Shown here in pieces: positions 50,150 through 60,133 of a stretch of DNA of 64,000 nucleotides. Every line of letters begins with the position of its first letter. Within the stretch, counting starts at the first letter, position 1. The notes below the pieces were generated by a model that had not been told where the DNA came from, searched no databases, and saw only the letters and a program-made list of their open reading frames with translations. The stretch spans positions 434,001 to 498,000 of the forward strand of contig CAVXUA010000003.1 of assembly GCA_963764825.1 (NCBI GenBank). Direction: 5' to 3'. This stretch comes from JAZGGS01 sp963764825. GTDB lineage: Bacteria; Bacteroidota; Ignavibacteria; Ignavibacteriales; Ignavibacteriaceae. Position numbers and translations under genes: made by a program.

Positions 50150-51647
50150 ATGAAGCAGCAGGAATTTTTTTCATCAAGGTGGGCATTAATAATTGCCTCG
50201 ATTGGTATTGCTGTTGGCACCGGAAACATCTGGCGCTTTTCGCGCATTGTTGCTCAAAATGGCGGCGGTTCTTTTCTCATTCCGTGGGTTATCTTCCTGC
50301 TTATCTGGTCTGTTCCATTATTAATTGCTGAGTTTGCAATTGGCAAATCTGCAAGAATGGGACCGGTTGGAGCTATTGCAAAAACTGCTGGAAAAAAGTT
50401 TGGGTGGATGGGTGCATATATTGTTTTTGTATCTGCTGCTATAATGTTTTACTACTCAGTTGTAACCGGCTGGTGCATGAGGTACTTTTATTCAGCAGTT
50501 TCCGGAGATCTTTTCAATACTTCTGAACATCTAACTTACTGGAATGAATTCACTTCAGGTTACCAGCCGCTACTTTTTCATATTGCAGCAATGGTGCTTG
50601 TTGCGCTTGTAGTTTTTAGGGGAGTTACTAAAGGCGTTGAAAGAGTTACCAAATTTCTTGTTCCTTCTTTACTGGTAATCCTCTTTCTGCTCTTTATACG
50701 CGCTGTTACTTTACCAAATGCTTTTGAAGGAATAAAATATTTTTTTACACCGGATATGAGTGTAATACTTGATCATAAAGTATGGCTTAATGCGTTAACG
50801 CAAAATGCATGGGATACTGGCGCAGGTTGGGGATTGATCCTTACTTATGCAATCTATATGAAAAAGAGAGAAGATATTTCACTCAATGCTGCACTCATTG
50901 GTTTTGGGAATAACACAATTTCAATTCTTGCAGGCATTACTATCTTCTCTACGGTCTTTGCTTTAAGTTCTGTTGATGCTATGCAGCAGGTTTCTCAAAG
51001 CGGACCTGCAAACACGGGCTTAACTTTTATCTATCTTCCGCTTCTCTTTTCAAGAATTTCTGAAAGCAATCTTGTAAACACAATCTTTGCCTCACTTTTT
51101 TTTCTCGGTTTGTTCTTTGCAGCTTTTACATCATTAATTTCTATGGTAGAACTTTCCACCCGCACACTTATCGATACCGGAATAAAAAGAAAGAAGAGCA
51201 ATTATTGTTGTTGCATCACTAGCAATTTTGCTTGGAATTCCTTCAGCAATCGATCTTAAATTTCTTGCAAACCAGGATTGGGTTTGGGGTGTTGGTTTAA
51301 TTTTAAGCGGTGCCTTTATTTCATTTTCAATTATAAGGTATGGAGTTGATAAATTCCGCACAGAAATAATAAACGGTTTCGGAAGTGATATTAAAATTGG
51401 TAAATGGTATAATTATGTTATTGGTGTGCTGATTCCCGTTCAGGTTGTTGTGCTGGTTAGCTGGTGGCTTATATCATCTATATCCTGGGACCCGGAATGG
51501 TGGAACCCGTTTCATTCAGAAAATTTTGGAACAGTAATTTTCCAATGGGCAATTGTTCTGTCGGTTTTAATCGCTATGAATAAATTTTTAGTTAAAAAAA
51601 CCTTAAATGAAAACTCTCTTTCTAGAAGGATAAACAATGGATATTAA
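50150..51647 (+). CDS. Sodium:neurotransmitter symporter (NSS) family transporter
   Basis: One shift near 51193 is bridged for ~498 residues, about 12 helices. TM1 carries the sodium site region SIGIAVGTGNIWRF; then GGGSFLIPWVIFLLIWSVPLLI, NAWDTGAGWGLILTYAIY and FFAAFTSLISMVEL. Members import amino acids such as tryptophan, tyrosine or methionine with sodium. Substrate not predictable. A tiny membrane ORF at its end (51637) resembles the small partner subunits of some NSS transporters. Confidence 0.9.
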
Positions 51648-51760
51648 GTACAATAATAACAATGATAGTTGTTCTCGGAATTGTTTGTGGCGGATTGGGT
51701 ATCTTTATATTTAAAGCAATTAAATATGAAAAACTAAAATCAAAAAATGGCAAAGAGTAA
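51637..51760 (+). CDS. MetS-like small subunit of NSS transporter (micro-ORF)
   Basis: ATG 51637 lies 6 bases after AGAAGGA, but a one-base slip near 51648 is needed to join it to the helix; an in-frame ATG at 51662 gives 32 residues (MIVVLGIVCGGLGIFIFKAI, then KYEKLKSKNGKE). One hydrophobic helix with a Gly-rich face and a basic tail is just the form of MetS, the small subunit found beside MetP in Corynebacterium. The end overlaps holA by 14 bases. Confidence 0.6.
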
Positions 51761-52752
51761 AGCCCCCTCCATATTACAGGTTATTCCTGAATCTGAAAAA
51801 AGGAAAGCTTGCCCCGATCTATTATTTTTTCGGTGAAGATTCTTTCAGCTTAGATAGTGCTTTAAGCTCCGTTGAAGCAGCAGTTGAGCCGTTACTTTCT
51901 TCTGAGTTTGACAAAAGTGTTTTTTATGGTGAAGACAAACCACTTGGCGAAGTCTTAGATCTTGCAACAGCTTTTCCTTTTGGATCAGAGAAAAAAATTA
52001 TAATCTTTAAACAATTCGAAAAGGTTAAAGATAAAAAACCTCTTAAAAATTATGCTCTTGCCCCCGCTGATTTTACAGTACTTGTTTTAATTCATAACGG
52101 CACAATAACAAATTTATCTTCGGAGCCGTATAAAACATTGCTTGAAAATAATTTTATCTTCGAGGCGAAAAAATTAAAGGGCAGCGCTCTTGTTGATTGG
52201 CTTATAAGTTATGCTGAATCAAAAGGAAAAACTCTGAAAAAAGAAAATGCGCAGGTATTGGTTGATATGGTTGGCGAAAACAGGAGTATGCTGGAAACGC
52301 AATTGGAAAAAATTCTTCTTTACCTTAAAGATAAAAATGAAATCACAATTGAAAATATTCGCGAAGTTTCATCATCATTAAAGCAGTTCACCATTTTCGA
52401 TCTCCAGGATGCTGTTGCTGTGATGGATAAACCCCGAGCCCTGGAAATTGCTTTTAATTTATTGGATAACGGATTTGAACCGGTTTATATTGTAAGCATG
52501 TTAACCAGGTACTTTACCGGTTTATCAAAAGTAACCGAATTAAAAAGCAAAAACATGACCGATCAGGCGGCAGCCAGGATTGTAGGTACACATCCTTTTT
52601 ACTACAAGGGCTATATAAAAGCCCGCACGATTTTTTCTGATGAGAAACTGGTCGAAGTTTTCAGGGCGTTGCTTAAAGCAGATATTTCTATCAAAACTAC
52701 AAACCTGGATGATAAGACACTTATTACCATCCTTATTTCAGAAATCCTGTAA
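51747..52752 (+). CDS. holA: DNA polymerase III delta subunit
   Basis: ATG 51747 (MAKSKAPSILQVIPE); one shift near 51800 joins it to LAPIYYFFGEDSFSLDSAL, ~334 residues. YYFFGED is the Walker-like start of the delta fold; then VFYGEDKPLGEVLDLATAFPFGSEKKIIIF, LVDMVGENRSMLETQLEKI, and FTIFDLQDAVAVMDKPRALEI. Opens the sliding clamp for loading in DNA replication. The clamp-loader role is secure from the motif order. Confidence 0.88.
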
Positions 52753-52850
52753 TCCTAACTCCAAAATTCTTCTGATTTTCTCCATTTTTAGTTAATTTAA
52801 CATTCAATTATGGAAACAAATTTCTTACTACTAAGGTATAAACTCTGTTA

Positions 52851-53435
52851 ATGGATAAGAATCTCCACGAGCTTACTGATGAAGAGTTGATTCTTGAATT
52901 CCAGAAGAATAACACTGAGCGGGCGTTTGAGATTTTAGTTCAACGGTATAAAAATCCATTAACAAATTATGTCTTCAGGTTTATTGGTAATTACGATGCT
53001 TGTGCCGATGTTGTTCAGGAAACGATGATAAAAGTACACAGGTATAAAGATAGTTATAGTTCGGTGGCAAAATTTTCTACATGGATTTATACAATTGCCG
53101 GAAACCTTGCACGAACAGAATACAGAAGACAGAGAAGAAGACAATTTATTTCTATCAGCGATTACGGGGATGAACACAAAACATTCGATATTCCGGATGA
53201 AGCGTACAGACCCGATGTTATGACAGACAGCGGAATTAAGGATGAAATAATTCAGAAAGCATTGTTGAAAGTTAAAGATGCATACAGGGAAGCAGTTATT
53301 TTAAGAGATGTGCAGGGAATGAGCTACGAAGAGATTGCAGAAATATTAAAAGTAAATGAAGGAACGGTTAAATCAAGAATAAACAGAGGAAGAGCACAAC
53401 TTCAAATTTTATTGAAGGATATTTATAACGAGTAG
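52851..53435 (+). CDS. ECF-type RNA polymerase sigma factor
   Basis: 194 residues, intact. Region 2: AFEILVQRYKNPLTNYVFRF, then DVVQETMIKVHRYKDSY and FSTWIYTIAGNLARTEYRR. Region 4: AVILRDVQGMSYEEIAEIL and VNEGTVKSRINRGRAQLQIL. It lacks regions 1 and 3, so it is a group-4 factor, likely governing envelope stress genes. Eight bases before a membrane gene that fits an anti-sigma factor. Confidence 0.93.
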   Translation: MDKNLHELTDEELILEFQKNNTERAFEILVQRYKNPLTNYVFRFIGNYDACADVVQETMIKVHRYKDSYSSVAKFSTWIYTIAGNLARTEYRRQRRRQFISISDYGDEHKTFDIPDEAYRPDVMTDSGIKDEIIQKALLKVKDAYREAVILRDVQGMSYEEIAEILKVNEGTVKSRINRGRAQLQILLKDIYNE

Positions 53436-53443
53436 GTGATGAA

Positions 53444-54159
53444 ATGCCAGTGAAAGATGATGATAAAAAATATAGCGATGTAATTAAAACCCTTAACCAG
53501 CTGCAGGAAGTTAAAGCCCCGGCTGATTTTGAAGCTGAATTGATGAGGAAAATTAACTCTGAAAAGTTTAAAGAAAAAAAACAAAGTACTTGGAGTAAGT
53601 TTTTTATACCATCAAGATTAATTCCTTCTGCAGGATTGGCTGCCGCAGCAGTTATTGTTTTCTTTGTTGTAACGCTTAACCCTGAAGAGTTGGAAGATCC
53701 TTTAGTTATGGAACCAAGAGTGCGCGAAGATATTATTGAAGTTGTTGATTACGATGAAAGTAAATTAGAGCGGGAAGATAAAAAGGATGTAAATGAAGCA
53801 CCTTTAGAGAAACGTACTACTATGACTGAAAGCACTGTTACCGAAGATAAGAAATCTGGAAGGCGAATGGAAGGAGATGTACTTGAAGAAAGTTTTGCTG
53901 ATGATAAAATGATCGCTGATATTGATTCTGTGCCAACTGAACCAATTATTTTGGGAACCACGGAACCATTGCTAACAGAAACAAGCGAACCAACAACTGT
54001 ATCAACAGAGGGCAAACTGAAATGGCAACCGGATTGGCAATCAGCAAGGAAAAACTAAATTTCAGGCAAATTCAGTTAAGCGAAGAAGAGCAGCAGGTTG
54101 TTGATCAATTAAGGGAAAAAGTACAAATCCAGGTCGTGGATAGCTTAAAAATTGAATAA
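53444..54159 (+). CDS. Putative membrane anti-sigma factor
   Basis: Runs 204 residues, then a one-base shift near 54030 leads to KLNFRQIQLSEEEQQVVDQL and an end at 54159, ~238 residues in all. N-terminal ~55 residues are cytosolic and basic (KKYSDVIKTLNQLQEVKAPADFE), one helix at ~65-82 (LIPSAGLAAAAVIVFFVVTL), then an acidic Thr/Glu-rich periplasmic part. No His-x3-Cys-x2-Cys zinc motif. Role inferred from position directly after the sigma gene and from topology. Confidence 0.65.
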
Positions 54160-54252
54160 ATCAGCTAGTAAGAATATTGTAAGTAAAAGTTAAATTTTCT
54201 ATATTTACTGCTTGAAAATTTGAAAGAATTGTTTAAAAATTAGGATTTTAAG

Positions 54253-54513
54253 ATGAAAAAAGGGATTCACCCAGAATACAGACCGGTTGTTTTTCAAGAC
54301 CCGTCGTGCGATTTTGCTATTTTAAGCAAATCCACAATTAAGACAAAAGATACCATTAAATGGGAAGACGGTAACACATACCCGTTGGTTAAACTTGAAA
54401 TTTCCAGTGGTTCTCATCCGTTCTTTACAGGAAAGCAGAAACTTCTCGATACAGCAGGAAGAGTTGAGAAATTCAACAGGAAATACGCAAAGAAAAAAGA
54501 AGCAAAAAAATAG
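54253..54513 (+). CDS. rpmE2: Ribosomal protein L31, type B
   Basis: 86 residues, intact. KKGIHPEYRPVVFQDPSC, ISSGSHPFFTGKQKLLDTAGRVEKFNRKY is the L31 signature. It lacks the four-Cys zinc site of type A and has the long form of type B. In zinc-starved cells type B replaces type A in several bacteria. It closes with a strong terminator. Confidence 0.95.
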   Translation: MKKGIHPEYRPVVFQDPSCDFAILSKSTIKTKDTIKWEDGNTYPLVKLEISSGSHPFFTGKQKLLDTAGRVEKFNRKYAKKKEAKK

Positions 54514-54540
54514 TTTTAATAAATATATTATTGTTTTACA

Positions 54541-54565
54541 AAGCCGGTTTACCCGGCTTTTTTTA
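54541..54565. terminator. Two-way terminator between rpmE2 and the Asp-box gene
   Basis: AAGCCGG (54541-54547) with CCGGCTT (54553-54559), five-base loop, then a T run; on the minus strand AAA is followed by TGTAAAACAAT. It lies between two converging genes, and the minus-strand stop at 54563 overlaps its edge. Confidence 0.85.
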
Positions 54566-56389
54566 TTTTATAAGCACCATCTTCTTAGTTTCAACAAAAG
54601 AACCTGTTTGCTAACCTGTAAAAATAAATTCCACTTAGTAAGATTATCCCCATTGAATTCCACTTCATAACTTCCTGCAGGTTTTTCTTCGTTAACTAGT
54701 GTCGCAACTTCATTTCCCAAAACATCATAAACTTTTAAGTGTAACAAAACTTAATTTTGGAGCATGATAATTAATTGTTGTCGTTGGGTTGAAAGGGTTG
54801 GGGTAGTTTTGTTCTAAAAAATAATTGTTATTATTGGTAAAATAATCTGATACTGATACAACCATATCAATTAAAAAGAGCACACTGTCTGGAGAAGTAG
54901 GAGAATTACTGTACATAATTAGCCATCCAGAAGAGTGATTCTGATTCAATACTTGTGGTGTGTATTCCACTTGTACCTCTATCTGCTCATTATGCTGCAG
55001 AATAAAGTTTGAAATATTAACAGTGACATCATCATCTGTAGTTGTAATTGAATCAACCTCTAAGGTATCAAATCCCAAGTTTTTTACTAATACAGTATCA
55101 AATTCAGTTTCCCCTAAAATCACTAAGCCAAAATTTATGATTTCTGGACTTTTAAATAAATAGGGTACTCCATAATTAACTGTTAAATCTAATATATCAG
55201 GGGACGAAAATGAATTGCTGATAAATCGCACAGGACCATTGTAAACACCCTTAGGAAGGGCATTAAAATAAAATCGGAAATATATGAACTCCCCCGGGCT
55301 AAGATTTGCACTTGTAGGTGTCACATCAATTAAGGGATTAAACGAAACAACGTCACTTATTTCTAATTCTTCTAATCCTGCATTTTCGATCTTTAATGAA
55401 TCTAAATATCCAGATATAAACGGTAATACTAAATTCCTTGGATAATAGTTAGCAAGTAGGTTATTCACAGATTTACTCCCCTTGTAAATTCCATCCTGCC
55501 ATAAACCAGTATATATTCTACCCAAATAATCAGCTTGAATAAATTGTGAGTAGTTTGTTAGCAATCCTTCATTTAATTCTCTAATAGTAAGGCCAGCATC
55601 ATTTGAATAATAATTTCCATTAGTTGTAGCTAGAAACATATTCCCTTCATAGTTTGATACTACTTGTCTGATATCAGAGGAAGGTAGTCTTCTATTCCAA
55701 GTGGTCCCTAAATTTGTTGAAATAAACAATCCTGTATCTGTTCCCACATAGAAATATTTATCAGTGATTACTCCGCAAAATACACTTGGCCAATAGTTCC
55801 CAACGACAAATCCATTACTTAACCAGCTTTGGCCATTATTTGTTGAATAGGAAACTCCTCCAGCTCCAATTAAAACGATACTATCCTTTTTATCTATAAA
55901 TCGTGTAACATTTGAATTAAAATAAAATAAATCCCAACTTATACCAAAATCAGTTGATTTGAATACACCCTCCCAACTCCCGACGTAAATATCTCCATTT
56001 TTATCAATAAATAATTTGGATGCAGATCTGTTGACTCCGAAATTTAAGGGGAACCAGGTCGATCCATAATCAGTTGATTTATAGATTCCAGGAGAAGAAT
56101 TGCCACTTGCCCGGGTTAGGTATATATGGTTATGCGCATCTATGGCTATATCTCTTTGAGAAGGCTCGATAAATGGTAAATTTATTCGATCCCAATTTTC
56201 ACCAAAATCACTTGAAAAAAGAATAGCACTATCGGAAGTTAAAACATAAATGTTATCTGATGAATCAAAAGCAATATTTATGTAATATAGATCAGGTGAA
56301 CTGTACTTTTGTTCCCAAAATAACTCTTGCGAAAAGATTTGTGAAGTGAGAGAAAGAAATAAAATTGATATTAAATAATACTTTCTCAT
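54563..56389 (-). CDS. Secreted Asp-box repeat protein with T9SS sorting domain
   Basis: ~605 residues after bridging shifts near 54740 and 54610. Signal peptide at ~1-20 (LISILFLSLTSQIFSQ). About six BNR/Asp-box repeats (SSDFGENWD, STDYGSTWF, STDFGISWD, STNNGQSWL, STNLGTTWN, SNDAGLT) form a probable beta-propeller at ~25-290. Two ASH/Hydin-like beta domains follow (~325-510, SGYLDSLKIENAGLEEL, FGLVILGETEFDTVLVKN). The end is a type IX sorting domain (EQNYPNPFNPTTTINYH, ETKKMVLIK). Exported; ligand unknown, no sialidase catalytic site seen. Confidence 0.8.
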
Positions 56390-56562
56390 TGTTACCCAAG
56401 TTTAATTTTACCAAACGTAAGAAATTATTGGAATGAATGCAACAAATAACTTCTTTAATCCTAATTGGCTGCTCGGAAAAGTGATAAATTCTGTTAAAGA
56501 ATCTTACAACAAAAAAGCTTAAATTAAATGCTGTAAATTATTACTTTACTAATGGGTTGCTA

Positions 56563-57822
56563 ATGCAGATCGTCATTTTCGAGGATGAAAAATATATAAA
56601 CTTTGAGCCGCTTATTTATTACAGACCGGTTTACGAACTGGTTTGCGGTGCAAGCACTTTAAGAGAGAAAATAGAACGTGCTTATCCCAACTTAAAAATT
56701 GTGCTTCATTGCAGAAAATACCTTGAAGAAATGCTCAAATCTCAAAATCCTATCAAATGAAGTAAATAATTTTTCTGATAACGAAGTGCTGTTTATTAAC
56801 GGAAGAATTGTTGCACCGGAAAATCTGGCTGAAATTATATCACCAACACTTTCAGAAGATAAAGTTTTCAAATCTAGTGGAACAGTTGCAGCAGCAAGAG
56901 TTTCGGGAGATAAATTAAAAACTATTTTAGATAAAGATGTTCTCAGTTCTGCAGATTTTGATGGCATTCCATCCGAAGAGGTTGAACTTACTTGTGCAGA
57001 ATATCTTTGGGATTTAGTTTATCTGAACGGCGAAGAACTTAAAAAAGATATAGCGTTCCTTTCAGCTAAAAATAAAATTAAAGGAACAAAATTAGAAAAA
57101 GATAAATATGCTGGCGTTAATTTTATTAATCCTGAACAAGTCTTTATAAGTGAAAATGTTAATATAAAACCGGGTGTTGTGCTGGATGCTTCAAAAGGTC
57201 CCATCTATTTAGATAAGGATGTTTTCATCTTTCCAAACGCTGTCATAGAAGGACCTGTTTACATAGGCGAGTCTTCCCAAGTAAAAAGCTGCGCCACTAT
57301 TTACGAAAATGTAAGCGTTGGAAAAGTTTGTAAAGTTGGCGGCGAAATTGAGGACTCAATAATTATGTCTTACTCAAACAAGCAGCATTCAGGATTTTTA
57401 GGGCATTCATATCTTGGAAGCTGGGTAAATATTGGCGCGGATACAAATTGCAGCGATCTGCAAAACAATTACGGCACAATTAAAGTGCAGGTAAACGGAA
57501 GACACATTGATACCGGCAGGCAGTTCGTTGGTTTGATGATGGGAGATCATTCTAAAACTGCTATAAATACTATGTTCAATACGGGAACTGTTGTTGGTTT
57601 TTCGTGCAATGTTTACGGCGAAGGATTTCCCTCCAAAATATATTTCATCGTTTGGCTGGGGAGGAAGTTCATCTGTAAAAGAATATAAACTTGCAAAAGC
57701 AATTGAAACTGCAAAAGCAGTATTTAAAAGAAGAGATAAAGTTTTTAGTGAATGAAGAAGAGAACATATTTAACACAATTTTTAATCTTACCAAAGAAGA
57801 TCGTGAGAGAAGAGGATATTAG
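56563..57822 (+). CDS. GlmU-like sugar nucleotidyltransferase with left-handed beta-helix
   Basis: ~420 residues after bridging shifts near 56755, 57640 and 57752. The N-terminus MQIVIFEDEKYINFEPLIYYRP with VCGASTLREKIE belongs to a putative sugar-nucleotidyltransferase group often labelled GlmU-like; it lacks the usual LAAGxGTRM loop. The C-terminal hexapeptide repeats run from INPEQVFISENVNIKPGVVL to MFNTGTVVGFSCNVYGEG, and the tail reads NEEENIFNTIFNLTKEDRERRG. Probably makes or modifies a nucleotide sugar for the envelope. Its TAG overlaps the GTG of rsmB. Confidence 0.75.
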
Positions 57823-59199
57823 TGGAAGAGACACCTAAATTAGAGTATCATACAGTAAAAGGACTTTATGAAGGCGTGCGCGGTCTGGCAGTAAAAATTC
57901 TTAACCGTGTTGAGAGAACCGATGCTTACCTGGAAAGACTTGCTTGATAGCGAGATGCGTAACTCTGAACTTAAAGGACAGGATAAAGCGCTTCTTTACG
58001 AAATTGTTCATGGCGTAGTTAGATGGATGGGACGGCTCGATTGGATTCTTAACGGTTTTTATAAAGGTACTTTTTCAAAAGCAATCCCTAATATGAAGAA
58101 CGGACTTAGGGTTGCACTCTACCAGGTAATGTTTTTGGATAGAGTTCCTGATTATGCAGCAGTTAACGAAGTAGTGGAGTTTGTTAAAAGATTCCAGGGA
58201 CAAAAACCTGCGGATCTTGTTAATGCTGTGCTGCGCAATATTATCAGGAATAAAAATTCTATCAGGTACCCCAACCCGGAAGAGGATTTGATTGGATATT
58301 TAAGTTCTTATTATTCTCATCCTTCCTGGATGGTTAAAAGGTATGTAGAAAGATTTGGGCGTGAAGAAACTGAAAAGCTGCTTCAGGTTAATAACGAGAA
58401 ACCTTTTCTCACACTTCGGGTTAATTCGCTTAAAGTTCAACCTGATGAATTTAAAAAATTGCTCGATTCCGTTAACCTGCACTACAACAATGGTAAATAT
58501 TTACCAGAATTTTTTAAACTTCAGAATCTTACCAACATTACTGCTTGGGAATATTTTGCTAAAGGACATTTCAATATTCAGGATGAAAGCGCAGGGCTGG
58601 CTTGCCGTCTACTGCAGGTAAGAGATGGAATGCGTGTACTCGATTTATGTGCTGCCCCCGGTGGAAAGACTGCATACATTGCTGCTTTAATGCATTCGCA
58701 GGGAGAAATTTTTGCAATAGACAGATTTGAAAGCAGGTTAAAACTGCTGCAAAAAAATATGGATAGGTTAGGACTTAGATTGTGTGAGAGCTGAAGCAGC
58801 TGATGCATTAACTTATGAAGGTGAACTGTTCGATAGAGTTCTTGCAGATGTACCTTGTTCCGGCACCGGCACACTTTCTAAGAAACCGGATATAAAGTGG
58901 AAAAAAGATTTATTCGATATAAGAGATTTGAATAAGATACAATATAAGCTGCTATGCAAAGCCGCAGAACTAGTGAAGCCGGGAGGTGTAGTTGTTTACA
59001 GTACCTGCTCAATTGAACCGGAAGAAAATTTTGATATAGTTGAAAAGTTCTTGGCTAACAATCCGGAATTTGAGTTGGAGAGTGCAAAGGATAAATTTCC
59101 TGATGAAATTCTTGATGAAAACGGATGTGTTCAAACACTTGCCGCATAAACATAATCTTGGATGGAGCATTTGCGGCTAAGCTGGTGAGGAAGAACTAA
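57822..59199 (+). CDS. rsmB: 16S rRNA (cytosine-967-C5) methyltransferase RsmB
   Basis: ~455 residues after bridging shifts near 57935, 58785 and 59145; GTG start overlaps the upstream stop. N-terminal NusB-like domain (AVKILNRVERTDAYL, LYEIVHGVVRWMGRLDWIL, VNEVVEFVKRF), then the SAM fold: LDLCAAPGGKTAYIAA, DVPCSGTGTLSKKPDIKW (catalytic Cys loop) and VYSTCSIEPEEN (second catalytic Cys). Methylates C967 of 16S rRNA. Both Cys are present. Confidence 0.9.
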
Positions 59200-59255
59200 A
59201 CATTTATTTTTTCATTTATAATGGATGAGTTAAGAAAAATTTACCGGGTTAAATT

Positions 59256-60133
59256 ATGCTAGATAAATTTGCTGAAGAACTAAGGCAGGCACGTGAAGAA
59301 AACGAAATAACGTTACAGCAAATGGCTGCCAAAACAAGGATTGATATTAAATTCCTTGAAGCAATTGATAATGGAAATTTTTCCTTCCTTCCAACTATTT
59401 ATGTTCGCGCCTTTATAAAACAGTATGCCAAAACAGTTGGACTGGATGAAGAAGAAACAATAAAAAATTATGAAGCTGCAAAGCAAGGAAAACTGCCAGA
59501 AAAAGTGGAGGTGGAAGAAAAAGAAAGAGGAAAAGAAAGAACCTGTTGAAGAGAATAATCCAAGAACCTGAAAAAAAACAAGCACAACCACTTCAAACTT
59601 TTACTGATATAACTGAGCCCCAAACCGAAGACGACTCTGGTAAAAAGAAAAGGGCAATGATGACCGGTGGTGGAGTGGTTGGTGCAGTGATTATTGCAAT
59701 TTTAATTTACGTGATTTTTTTCCAGGATAGCTCACAGATAATCGTTGAAGAAAAACCATACGAAGAAGTACTTGAAGAATCAACACAACGTTACGTTGAG
59801 GAAGAAATAAAGGATGAAGAAATAACTTCTGCTGTAAATACTGATAGTTTATCTCTTCTGATTAAAAATACAGACTCAAGAGATACTTCATGGGTTCTGG
59901 TTATATCCGATAACATTATAAAAGAAGATTACCTGTTTTATCCCGGCTCCGGAAAAACTTTTAAAGCTGGTAACAATTTTAAATTTACACTTGGTAATTC
60001 CGGCGTTATTCGTTTAGAATTAGATGGAGAAAACCTTGAGTTTGAAGGAAGACGAAAATCCGTTAGACACTTCAAACTTGATTATAACGGGCTGGAAAGA
60101 TTATATTCACCTCCAAATTTAATGCAAGAGTAA
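59256..60133 (+). CDS. rodZ: RodZ-like helix-turn-helix membrane protein
   Basis: ~292 residues; shift near 59530 bridged. N-terminal HTH_25: LRQAREENEITLQQMAAKTRID and FLPTIYVRAFIKQYAKTVGLD. A charged linker follows, one membrane helix at ~150-170 (GGGVVGAVIIAILIYVIFF), then a periplasmic part ending in a DUF4115-like domain (FKAGNNFKFTLGNSGVIRLELDG). RodZ links MreB to the cell-wall machinery and sets rod shape. The start has AAGAAAAATTTACCGGG upstream, no strong Shine-Dalgarno. Confidence 0.85.

Noticed and set aside
54563..56389. Sialidase assignment for the Asp-box protein
   Set aside because: Asp-box repeats occur in many propellers; the arginine triad and Tyr/Glu pair of sialidases are not visible.
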